Assembly (NCBI GenBank): GCA_023413185.1
Contig: JAEZQD010000091.1
Span: 1 to 13,133 of the forward strand
Length of the DNA: 13,133 bases
From: Bacillota bacterium
GTDB taxonomy: Bacteria; Bacillota; Clostridia; Oscillospirales; Ruminococcaceae
Direction: 5' to 3'
Under the pieces are notes generated by a model. That model did not search any database. It was not told where the DNA came from and worked only from the letters and a program-made list of their open reading frames with translations. Position numbers and translations under genes: made by a program. Position 1 is the first letter of the stretch. The number at the start of each line of letters is the position of its first letter. This document shows positions 6,985-12,861 of this stretch, one piece after another.

Positions 6985-7485
6985 CATTGCCAAGCTAAAG
7001 CTTGGCATTAGGAGAACCTTCGGTTCTCGGCATCTTCTGCGCCAACCGTGTTGGGAAATCTTCGCATAGCCAACCTACGGTTGGCGTTAGGAAAACCTTC
7101 GGTTTTCGGCACGAACGAAACCTACCGTAGGGGCATGCCAACCTTCGGTTGGCATTATGAGAACCTTCGGTTCTCTGGTTTTCGGCACGATATTAAACTA
7201 ACCGTAGGGGCGAATCGCCAACCATTGGTTCTCAGCACAATATCAATCCAAACCGTAGGGAGCGACGCCCTCGTCGCTCCGTCCCTGACCAATCATAAAT
7301 AGGCATGTAAATTGTCTTCACGGTGACAAACGGAACGGCGGGGACCGTTCCCTACAAATCGCCAACCGTTGGTTGGCATTGGGAAAACCTTCGGTTTTCC
7401 GCGTATGACTGAATCTATGCGTATAAAAACCCTCCGGCCTTGTGCCGCCATTCCCCCAACCAGCCAAGAAAGGGAAGGAACAACA
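6985..7485 (+). repeat. Mosaic palindromic repeat cluster inside the glutamate synthase operon
   Basis: These 501 bp have no credible gene but are dense in short perfect palindromes. A paired unit recurs four times: a 17-18 bp palindrome built on GCCAAGC/GCCAACC (6989-7006, 7069-7085, 7137-7153, 7361-7377), then 5 bp (ATTAG, GTTAG, ATTAT or ATTGG), then GAGAACC or GAAAACC-TTC with its complement (7012-7028, 7091-7107, 7159-7175, 7383-7399). Between the units lie CCGTAGGGGCGAATCGCC (7203-7220), a GGAGCGACG/CGTCGCTCC stem (7259-7280) and GGAACGG...CCGTTCC (7332-7351). The last three families recur upstream of glnA. No T-tract terminator is evident, so transcription probably continues. The ribosome site of the next gene, GGAAGGA, is at 7473-7479. 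Confidence 0.8.
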
Positions 7486-7917
7486 ATGAAGCGAATCTAT
7501 GTAAACGAAAAGTGGTGCTTAGGCTGCCACCTTTGCGAATACTACTGCGCCTACGCAAACCAAACCGAGCAGGACATGGTGAAGGCGCTCAAGGACATCA
7601 CCATCAACCCGCGCATTCAGATTGAGGAGCGCGGCGGCATCTCGTTTGCCGTGTCCTGCCGCCACTGCGAGGAGCCGCTGTGCGTCAAGGGCTGCATCAC
7701 CGGCGCACTGACGGTGGAAAACGGCGTAATAGCCATCGATTCCAACCGCTGCGTGGGCTGCTACACCTGCATTTTGTCCTGCCCCTACGGCGCGGTTATG
7801 CCGTCGGATACGGGTGCGGTGCAAAAGTGCGAGCTGTGCACCAAAAACGCGTTCGGCGAGCCCGCCTGCGTACAGGGTTGCCCAAATAACGCAATCGTGT
7901 TTGAGGAAAGGAGTTAG
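7486..7917 (+). CDS. Four-cluster ferredoxin subunit of glutamate synthase (4Fe-4S electron carrier)
   Basis: This small iron-sulfur protein of 143 residues contains sixteen cysteines in four quartets: 11/14/17/21, 58/61/66/70, 89/92/95/99 and 115/118/128/132. The arrangement resembles electron-transfer subunits of the DmsB/HycB/NrfC type, predicting four 4Fe-4S clusters. It has no signal peptide or membrane segment. Lying between the FMN core gene and an FAD oxidoreductase gene, it most likely carries electrons from NAD(P)H to the synthase, doing the job of the Fe-S part of bacterial GltD. The ATG at 7486 is chosen because GGAAGGA lies 7 nt upstream and the family N-terminus starts here. A longer in-frame reading would run into repeat DNA. 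The next gene starts 6 bp after its stop, with its ribosome site overlapping this stop codon. Confidence 0.9.
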   Translation: MKRIYVNEKWCLGCHLCEYYCAYANQTEQDMVKALKDITINPRIQIEERGGISFAVSCRHCEEPLCVKGCITGALTVENGVIAIDSNRCVGCYTCILSCPYGAVMPSDTGAVQKCELCTKNAFGEPACVQGCPNNAIVFEERS

Positions 7918-7923
7918 GCTGCA

Positions 7924-9159
7924 ATGAATTATGTGATTATCGGCAACTCTGCGGCCGCGGTGGGCTGTGTGGAGGGCATCCGTCAGGTAGATAAAACGGG
8001 TTCGATTACCATCCTCTCAAACGAGCCGCACCACACCTATTCCCGCCCGCTTATCTCGTACCTCATCTATGGCAAAACAGACGAAGACCGCATGAAATAC
8101 CGCCCCGACGACTTTTACACAAAAAACGGCTGCACCGCCCTGCTCGGGGTAACTGCCACGAAGATAGACAAAGACAACAAGCAGGTCATCCTCGACGACG
8201 GCAAAACGGTACCGTACGATAAGCTGCTTGTCGCCACCGGCTCCAAGCCGTTCGTGCCCCCCATGCAGGGGCTAGAAAAGGTGAAAAACGCGTTTACGTT
8301 TATGACGCTGGATAGCGCAAAGGCACTCGATGCCGCACTGACCCCCGAAAGCCGCGTGCTGATTGTGGGCGCGGGTCTGATTGGGCTAAAATGCGCAGAG
8401 GGCATTGCCAAAAAGGTGTCGTCCATCACGGTGGTCGACCTTGCAAACCGCATCCTGCCGAGCATACTGGATGAGGAAGGCTCTGCCATCATGCAAAGAC
8501 ACATCGAGAGCAAGGGCGTACGGTTTGTTTTGGGCGACAGCGTAAAGGAGTTTACCGAAACCACCGCCGAGCTTAACGGCGGCGATTCCATCGCGTTTGA
8601 CATCGTGGTGCTGTGTGTGGGCGTACGCCCCAACGTAGAGCTAGTCAAGGACGCGGGCGGCACGGTCGGGCGCGGCATTGCCACCGACGAATTCTGCCGC
8701 ACCGACATCCCCGACGTATACGCGGCGGGCGACTGCTCCGAGAGTTTAGACATCACCGACGGCGCGTGTAAGGTGCTTGCGCTGCTGCCCAACGCCTATA
8801 TGCAGGGCGAGACGGCGGGGCTTCATATGACGGGCACCGAGAAGCCGTACAACAAGGCGCTTGCCATGAACGCCATCGGCTTCTTCGGGCTACACATCAT
8901 CACCGCCGGCTGCTATCAGGGCGAGGAGTTTGTGAAGCGCGGCAAAGACGGCAAAACCTACAAAAAGCTGGTGTATGCAAATAATCGCCTCAAGGGCTAT
9001 ATCCTAATCGGCGACATCGCGCGGGCGGGCATCTACACCGCGCTGATTCGCGAGCAGACCCCGCTGGACACCATCGACTTTGACCTGATTCGCGAACGCC
9101 CCCAGCTCATGGCGTTCTCCCATAAAGAGCGCGCGCAAAAGCTGTCCACCAAGGCGTAG
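7924..9159 (+). CDS. FAD-dependent NAD(P)H oxidoreductase, GltD-like electron-input subunit
   Basis: This is a 411-residue flavoprotein of the pyridine nucleotide-disulfide oxidoreductase superfamily, close in layout to NADH oxidases, rubredoxin reductases and the N-terminal part of NirB. The FAD-binding start is MNYVIIGNSAAAVGC. The central NAD(P)H Rossmann fold has VLIVGAGLIG (about 145-154), and the second FAD contact is VYAAGDCSES (about 264-273). The N-terminal region reads HTYSRPLISYL and lacks the redox cysteine of the NADH oxidase/CoA-disulfide reductase branch, consistent with electron transfer to a partner Fe-S protein. AAAGGAG (7907-7913) is 10 nt upstream of the ATG. Context makes it the NAD(P)H-oxidising arm of the split glutamate synthase. 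The sequence does not decide between NADH and NADPH by eye. Confidence 0.9.
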   Translation: MNYVIIGNSAAAVGCVEGIRQVDKTGSITILSNEPHHTYSRPLISYLIYGKTDEDRMKYRPDDFYTKNGCTALLGVTATKIDKDNKQVILDDGKTVPYDKLLVATGSKPFVPPMQGLEKVKNAFTFMTLDSAKALDAALTPESRVLIVGAGLIGLKCAEGIAKKVSSITVVDLANRILPSILDEEGSAIMQRHIESKGVRFVLGDSVKEFTETTAELNGGDSIAFDIVVLCVGVRPNVELVKDAGGTVGRGIATDEFCRTDIPDVYAAGDCSESLDITDGACKVLALLPNAYMQGETAGLHMTGTEKPYNKALAMNAIGFFGLHIITAGCYQGEEFVKRGKDGKTYKKLVYANNRLKGYILIGDIARAGIYTALIREQTPLDTIDFDLIRERPQLMAFSHKERAQKLSTKA

Positions 9160-9202
9160 CATCCCGATTGTTTTAACCGAAGTAACCTGATAGAAAATAC
9201 AA

Positions 9203-9249
9203 GGCGCCGCTTTTCCGCACAGCAGCGGAGAAAAGTGAGTGAAGGCGCC
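9203..9249 (+). promoter_or_regulatory. Stem-loop before the GXGXG gene, overlapping a possible ribosome site
   Basis: CCGC-[ACAGCA]-GCGG (9215-9228) is extended by CTTTT/AAAAG across a 2-nt bulge and flanked by two GGCGCC copies (9203-9208, 9244-9249). The stem covers part of GGAG at 9227-9230, the ribosome site for a GTG start at 9239. The six-base loop has A at position 1 and G at position 4, as ANTAR targets do, but there is no terminator beside it. It could tune translation of the last operon gene. Confidence 0.4.
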
Positions 9250-9268
9250 GGAGAGGCATGGTACCCCT

Positions 9269-9991
9269 ATGAATATTACAGCGGGCGATATGCACTTTGA
9301 ACAGCTTAACCGCCAGATTCGCGAAAGCGGCGATAAGGATATCGTGATTGAACACTGCTTAGGGCAGCGCTACATCGGCGCGGGTCTGGGCGGCAGGGAC
9401 ATAACCATTAACGGCGTACCCGGCAACGCACTGGGCGCGTATCTGGACGGGGCGGTAATCACCGTAAACGGCAACGCGCAGGACGCCACGGGCGACACGA
9501 TGAACGACGGGCGGATTATCATCCACGGTTCATCGGGCGACGCCACCGGCTACGCGATGCGTGGCGGCAAGATCTTTGTACAGGGGGATGCGGGCTACCG
9601 CGCCGGCATCCACATGAAGGCGTATATGGAGAAGCTCCCCGTTCTCGTCATCGGCGGCAAGGCGGGCAGCTTTTTGGGCGAGTACCAGGCGGGGGGGCTT
9701 ATCATCGTGCTTGGTCTAAACTGCGAGCGCACCGACGATTATTTAAGCTTTTGCGCCACCGGCATGCATGGCGGCAAGATCTATCTGCGCACCGATACCC
9801 CGCCCGCCAACCTACCCAAGCAGATTGTGGTGAAAAAGGCGGAGCAGGCGGACATCGACGAGATTGCCCCGCACATCGAGGAGTTCTGCGCCCTGTTTGG
9901 CGAGGATAAGGAAAAGGTGCTCGCGGGTGACTTCCTTGTGCTGACCCCCGACACAAAAAATCCTTACAAACAGCTTTATACTTACAACTAA
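9269..9991 (+). CDS. Glutamate synthase GXGXG beta-helix subunit (GltB3-like)
   Basis: This 240-residue protein corresponds to the C-terminal GXGXG domain of large GltB, a right-handed beta-helix with a structural role. Repeated Gly-Asn/Asp-Ala turns are obvious: NGVPGNALGAYLDGAVITVN, NGNAQDATGDTMNDGRIIIH, GSSGDATGYAMRGGKIFVQG and GDAGYRAGIHM (about 45-125). A GGKAGSFLGEYQAGGLIIVL segment follows. The ATG at 9269 matches the usual family start (MxIxAxxMHxxxLNxxIRE) and has GGAGAGG 12 nt upstream. A GTG at 9239 with GGAG 8 nt upstream would add ten residues and remains possible. It is the last gene of the glutamate synthase operon, 109 bp after the flavoprotein gene. Confidence 0.9.
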   Translation: MNITAGDMHFEQLNRQIRESGDKDIVIEHCLGQRYIGAGLGGRDITINGVPGNALGAYLDGAVITVNGNAQDATGDTMNDGRIIIHGSSGDATGYAMRGGKIFVQGDAGYRAGIHMKAYMEKLPVLVIGGKAGSFLGEYQAGGLIIVLGLNCERTDDYLSFCATGMHGGKIYLRTDTPPANLPKQIVVKKAEQADIDEIAPHIEEFCALFGEDKEKVLAGDFLVLTPDTKNPYKQLYTYN

Positions 9992-10003
9992 ATGTTGTAT
10001 AAT
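9975..10003 (+). promoter_or_regulatory. Possible promoter at the end of the GXGXG gene
   Basis: TATAAT (9998-10003) matches the -10 consensus exactly. TTTATA (9975-9980) lies 17 bp upstream and matches four of six -35 positions. It would initiate near 10010 and make a leader of about 700 nt for glnA that contains the hairpin at 10051, the terminator at 10078 and all the repeats. It is weaker than the two promoters in the divergent region. Confidence 0.45.
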
Positions 10004-10050
10004 AATAACAATGTACTGTAACGGCAGGCATTCCTTCGTTTATTAAAAAT

Positions 10051-10064
10051 GGGCAAAGGCGCTC
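10051..10064 (+). promoter_or_regulatory. Candidate ANTAR-type hairpin upstream of the glnA terminator
   Basis: GGGC-[AAAGGC]-GCTC is a 4-bp stem (one G-U pair) with a six-base loop that has A at position 1 and G at position 4. It differs in one loop base from the glutamate synthase leader site. It sits 13 nt before the terminator rather than overlapping it, but its GGCGC segment could pair with GCGCC of the terminator 3' arm. Function is inferred from the recurrence and the nearby ANTAR gene. Confidence 0.45.
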
Positions 10065-10075
10065 TTCACATGAAT

Positions 10076-10108
10076 TTAAGGGTGCAGGCTTGTCTTGCGC
10101 CCTTTTTT
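10076..10108 (+). terminator. Terminator between the glutamate synthase operon and glnA
   Basis: AAGGGTGCAGG and CTTGCGCCCTT pair over 11 bp (two G-U pairs) around a CTTGT loop, followed by a run of six T. It starts 86 nt after the GXGXG stop. It can end the glutamate synthase operon, or serve as an attenuator for glnA if the promoter at 9975-10003 or read-through is used. Confidence 0.82.
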
Positions 10109-10219
10109 CGGGAGTTTTGCGGTTTTACCGCATAACAATTTCCGACATCTCGGACACAGCCCCAAATATCCGTCGGCATCATAAAAACCTACGATACCCC
10201 GATTCTCCGCTCATTGTCA

Positions 10220-10373
10220 AAAACCACCCGTAGGGGCGAATAACCAACCTGTGGTTGGTATTTCAATCGCCCGCGGTTGAAACCTATATCAACGTTGCGG
10301 ACATGGCGGACGCGCAATGCGCGCCCCTACTATCTTGGCGGAAAACGGGACGTCGAGGACGCCGTCCCCTACG
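10220..10373 (+). repeat. 154-bp direct repeat, copy 1, with MITE-like core
   Basis: This copy aligns with 10502-10655 without gaps at 151 of 154 positions by eye. Inside it, GTAGGGGCG (10230-10238) and CGCCCCTAC (10322-10330) form 9-bp terminal inverted repeats around a 101-bp core, like a miniature inverted-repeat element. A second inverted pair, CGGGACG and CGTCCC, lies to the right (about 10345-10368). It does not encode a transposase. Confidence 0.85.
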
Positions 10374-10418
10374 CATCGCATCTCGAATCTGTGGTTTTCC
10401 GCATATTGTCGACAACCC

Positions 10419-10459
10419 TCCGTAGGGAGCGACGCCCTCGTCGCTCCGTCCCCGACCAG
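10419..10459 (+). repeat. Palindromic spacer repeat shared with the glutamate synthase operon
   Basis: CCGTAGGGAGCGACGCCCTC and the following bases form a GGAGCGACG/CGTCGCTCC stem with a CCCT loop, continuing as CGTCCCCGACC. The same block, with few changes, occurs at about 7253-7290 inside the glutamate synthase operon. It separates the two 154-bp copies and shows that both repeat regions draw on one family of modules. Confidence 0.75.
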
Positions 10460-10501
10460 TTGTAAACAGGCGGTTTATTTGAACCCCACGGGGATAAACC
10501 G

Positions 10502-10655
10502 AAAACCACCCGTAGGGGCGAATAGTCAACCTGTGGTTGGTATTTCAATCGCCCGCGGTTGAAACCTATATCAACGTTGCGGACATGGCGGACGCGCAAT
10601 GCGCGCCCCTACTATCTTGGCGGAAAACGGGACGTCGAGGACGCCGTTCCCTACG
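10502..10655 (+). repeat. 154-bp direct repeat, copy 2
   Basis: This near-identical copy of 10220-10373 is offset by 282 bp. The three differences are AC to GT near the left end and one C to T near the right end. It ends 53 bp before the glnA start. The two copies plus the spacer form a 282-bp tandem period. Homologous slippage could therefore delete or expand the glnA upstream region. Confidence 0.85.
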
Positions 10656-10708
10656 ATATCAGGAATATTTTAACTAAAACAATCCCCAAAAAGAAAGGAC
10701 ATGATGGT

Positions 10709-12016
10709 ATGCAGTATACCTCTAGCGACGTGATTAAGTTTGCAAAGGAAAACGACGTCAAATTCATACGCCTTGCGTTTTGCGACGTGTTCGGCACGCT
10801 AAAGAACCTGTCGGTCATGTCCGACGAGCTGCCGCGCGCGTTTGAACGCGGCATTTTGTTTGACGCAAACGCCGTTACCGGCTACCGCGATATGGAGGAC
10901 ACCGAGCTGCTTTTGTTCCCCGACCCCAGCACCCTAACGGTGCTGCCGTGGCGTCCGCAGCAGGGGCGTGTGGTACGCCTGTTTTGTGATATCCGCCGTC
11001 CCGATGGCACACCGTTTGCGGGGGATAACAGGGCGATTTTAAAGAATACACTCAAAAAGGCGCAGGATATGGGCTACACCTGCCATATCGGCACCGACTG
11101 CGAATTTTACCTGTTTGAGGCGGACGAGAACGGCAACCCCACCCGCAAGCCCCATGACCTTGCGCGGTATTTTGACGTTGCCCCCTTAGACCGCGGCGAG
11201 AACGTGCGCCGCGACATCTGCCTCACGCTTGAGGAGATGGATATCAAGCCCCAAAGCTCCCACCACGAAAAGGGACCCGGGCAGAACGAGATCGACTTTA
11301 AGAGCAGCACCCCGCTGCGCGCGGCGGATAACTTTGCCACCTTCAAGTCGGTGGTAAAGACCATGGCGTCACGCAACGGGCTGTATGCGTCCTTTATGCC
11401 AAAACCAATGTACGACGAGAGCGGCAGCGGTCTGCACATCAAGCTTTCGCTATATCGGGGCGTTACCAATGTGTTTCAGTGCGGCGAGCAAGGGCTAAGC
11501 CGCGAGGCGCGTTCGTTTATTGCGGGCGTTTTGCGCTATGCGCGTGAGATGAGCGTCTTCTTAAACCCGCTTACCAACTCCTACGCGCGGCTTACCGCAT
11601 CCGAGGGATTAAACCGCATTGCGTGGGGCTACCGCAACCTGTCACAGATTGTGCGCATCCCCACCCTGTGCGACGACCTAGCGCATCTGGTGCTGCGCTC
11701 GAGCGACCCGTCCTGCAACCCGTATATCGTATTTGCGCTTGTGCTTAGCGCGGGGCTTGAGGGCATTGAAAAGGGCTACGAGCTGGCCGACGAGCTATTC
11801 TGCGACAACGCCGCCTGCCTGACGGATGCTGCGCTTTTGCCTGCCGCGTTAAACGAGGCAATCAAAGAGGGGAGCGAGGGCGAGTTTCTATCCTCGGTGC
11901 TGCCCGACCGCCTGATTGACAGCTACCTTTCCGCCAAACGGCGCGAATGGGATACCTATACCACCCGCAAGGACAAAGAGGTTATTGAGCGCGAGATGTA
12001 TTTTAACATCATCTGA
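10709..12016 (+). CDS. glnA: Divergent type I glutamine synthetase-like protein
   Basis: This 435-residue protein aligns along its length with GlnA: an N-terminal beta-grasp (KFIRLAFCDVFGTLKN), FDVAPLDRGENVRRDICL, SSHHEKGPGQNEIDF and MPKPMYDESGSGLHIKLS. Glu132, Glu187, Glu194, His243, Arg294, Arg316 and Arg330 occupy expected metal or substrate positions. Several others are changed relative to Salmonella GlnA (numbering with Met): Asp130 replaces Glu130, Leu311 replaces Arg340 and Val328 replaces the metal ligand Glu358. The GYEAP flap is reduced to ASEGL and is one residue short. There is no Tyr-adenylylation motif that I can recognise. The start at 10709 has AGGA 9 nt upstream. An in-frame ATG at 10559 lies inside repeat DNA and is rejected. 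It may be a weak enzyme, a ligase for another amine or a sensor. The gene symbol is by family, not proven function. Confidence 0.85.
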   Translation: MQYTSSDVIKFAKENDVKFIRLAFCDVFGTLKNLSVMSDELPRAFERGILFDANAVTGYRDMEDTELLLFPDPSTLTVLPWRPQQGRVVRLFCDIRRPDGTPFAGDNRAILKNTLKKAQDMGYTCHIGTDCEFYLFEADENGNPTRKPHDLARYFDVAPLDRGENVRRDICLTLEEMDIKPQSSHHEKGPGQNEIDFKSSTPLRAADNFATFKSVVKTMASRNGLYASFMPKPMYDESGSGLHIKLSLYRGVTNVFQCGEQGLSREARSFIAGVLRYAREMSVFLNPLTNSYARLTASEGLNRIAWGYRNLSQIVRIPTLCDDLAHLVLRSSDPSCNPYIVFALVLSAGLEGIEKGYELADELFCDNAACLTDAALLPAALNEAIKEGSEGEFLSSVLPDRLIDSYLSAKRREWDTYTTRKDKEVIEREMYFNII

Positions 12017-12099
12017 CCGCCGCCCTTTGCAGCTACAGGCAAACGGGTCGTAACCGAATGGAACTTAACACACAACAAAGCAAAACGGTGGTGATGGGT

Positions 12100-12675
12100 A
12101 TGGAACAGGTTCTACTGGTTTCGAGCACCGATAAAAGCATAGAATTTATCTCACAGCTTTTGCGCGAAGCGGGCACAAACCCCGCCGACATCATCTGTGC
12201 ACAGAGCGGTGGTGAGGCGCGGCGGCTTGTTTCGCGCACCGATTATTCACTCATTGTCATCAACGCGCCGCTGTCCGACGAGTTCGGGCACGAGCTTTCG
12301 ATATCCTGCGCCGAGCACACCACGGCGGGCATTATCATCATCGCAAAAAACGAGATTGCCGACGATGTATCCGCCCGTGTGGAAAACTACGGCGTATTTG
12401 TTCTGCCAAAACCCTTAGGCAGACAGCTGTTCTTTCAAACCCTCAAGCTGGTTGCCGCCGCCAGACGGCGTATGCTGGGGCTGAAAAACGAGAACCTAAA
12501 GCTACAGAAGAAGATCGAGGAGATTCGCCTCATCGACCGCGGCAAGTGTGCCCTCATCCAGTACCTGAGCATGACCGAGGAGCAGGCACACAAATACATC
12601 GAGCGTCAGGCAATGGACCTGCGTGTAACCAAAAAAGAGGTGGCGGAGGGGATCTTGCGGACGTATGAGACGTAG
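12100..12675 (+). CDS. ANTAR-domain RNA-binding regulator with pseudo-receiver domain
   Basis: The predicted 191-residue cytoplasmic protein starts with a response-regulator-like fold (about 1-120) and continues through a basic coiled-coil stretch (RRRMLGLKNENLKLQKKIEE) into a C-terminal ANTAR three-helix domain (ALIQYLSMTEEQAHKYIERQ and the following AMDLR...). ANTAR proteins bind hairpin RNA and prevent intrinsic termination. The receiver seems unable to accept phosphate: Ser8-Ser9 sit where acidic residues are expected and Asn55 replaces the phospho-Asp, while Lys104 is kept. This recalls AmiR, which is controlled by a protein partner. The start is uncertain. ATG 12100 follows GGTGGTG by 6 nt and begins at the first beta strand. 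ATG 12094 and ATG 12058 are alternatives adding 2 or 14 residues. It lies just after glnA and is probably cotranscribed with it. Confidence 0.88.
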   Translation: MEQVLLVSSTDKSIEFISQLLREAGTNPADIICAQSGGEARRLVSRTDYSLIVINAPLSDEFGHELSISCAEHTTAGIIIIAKNEIADDVSARVENYGVFVLPKPLGRQLFFQTLKLVAAARRRMLGLKNENLKLQKKIEEIRLIDRGKCALIQYLSMTEEQAHKYIERQAMDLRVTKKEVAEGILRTYET

Positions 12676-12707
12676 GAACCAATGCTTTTATCGCATATAA
12701 AAGGATG

Positions 12708-12734
12708 ACCCGCCGCAAAACGGCGGGTTTTGTG
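12708..12734 (+). terminator. Terminator after the ANTAR gene
   Basis: ACCCGCCG and CGGCGGGT pair perfectly over 8 bp around CAAAA and are followed by TTTGTGTTT. It lies 32 nt after the ANTAR stop and ends the glnA-ANTAR transcript. Confidence 0.88.
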
Positions 12735-12757
12735 TTTATGCAACGATATAGAAACAG

Positions 12758-12796
12758 CCCCCGCCAACCTGCGATGCTTCTGCAGGATGGCGGGGG
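12758..12796 (-). terminator. Terminator of the minus-strand PDZ gene
   Basis: CCCCCGCCA and TGGCGGGGG pair over 9 bp and enclose CCTGC/GCAGG with a 9-nt loop. Read on the minus strand, it is followed by CTGTTTCT. The T-tract is poor, but the stem is very stable and lies 65 bp beyond the stop of the gene at 12862, converging on the plus-strand terminator. Confidence 0.7.
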
Positions 12797-12861
12797 CGTC
12801 TTACTGGTTAATGAAGGTTTCTCTTCGTCGCAAGTTGTGCATCGGTATCTTGCCGCAACGA

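Larger units (their letters stand above)
10109..10708 (+). other. Long repeat-filled intergenic region upstream of glnA
   Basis: No gene is supported here. From 10109 to 10219 I see only a small TGCGG/CCGCA hairpin (about 10128-10142). From 10220 to 10655 the DNA is repeat, described separately. The last 53 bp before glnA are A/T-rich and hold the ribosome site AGGA at 10696-10699. No strong promoter is visible, so glnA expression may depend on transcription entering from upstream past the terminator at 10076-10108. Confidence 0.6.

Noticed and set aside
7012..7028. CTTCGG strings looked like stable UUCG tetraloop hairpins
   Set aside because: The palindrome arms are in register only with a 3-nt TTC spacer. 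With a UUCG loop the stem falls out of phase, so these are not classic UNCG hairpins.
7048..7302. An 84-codon open frame within the operon repeat cluster
   Set aside because: It is composed entirely of the palindromic repeats, has no ribosome site and resembles no protein.
7369..7485. N-terminal extension of the four-cluster ferredoxin
   Set aside because: It would be translated from palindromic repeat DNA, and the ATG at 7486 has a proper ribosome site and the expected protein start.
6985..7485. CRISPR array
   Set aside because: The repeats are palindromes of differing sequence at irregular spacing, without uniform spacers or cas genes.
10559..10708. In-frame N-terminal extension of the glutamine synthetase-like protein starting at an ATG at 10559
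   Set aside because: The extension is encoded by the second 154-bp repeat copy, which also contains the same ATG in copy 1 with no gene attached. The family N-terminus and a good ribosome site are at 10709.
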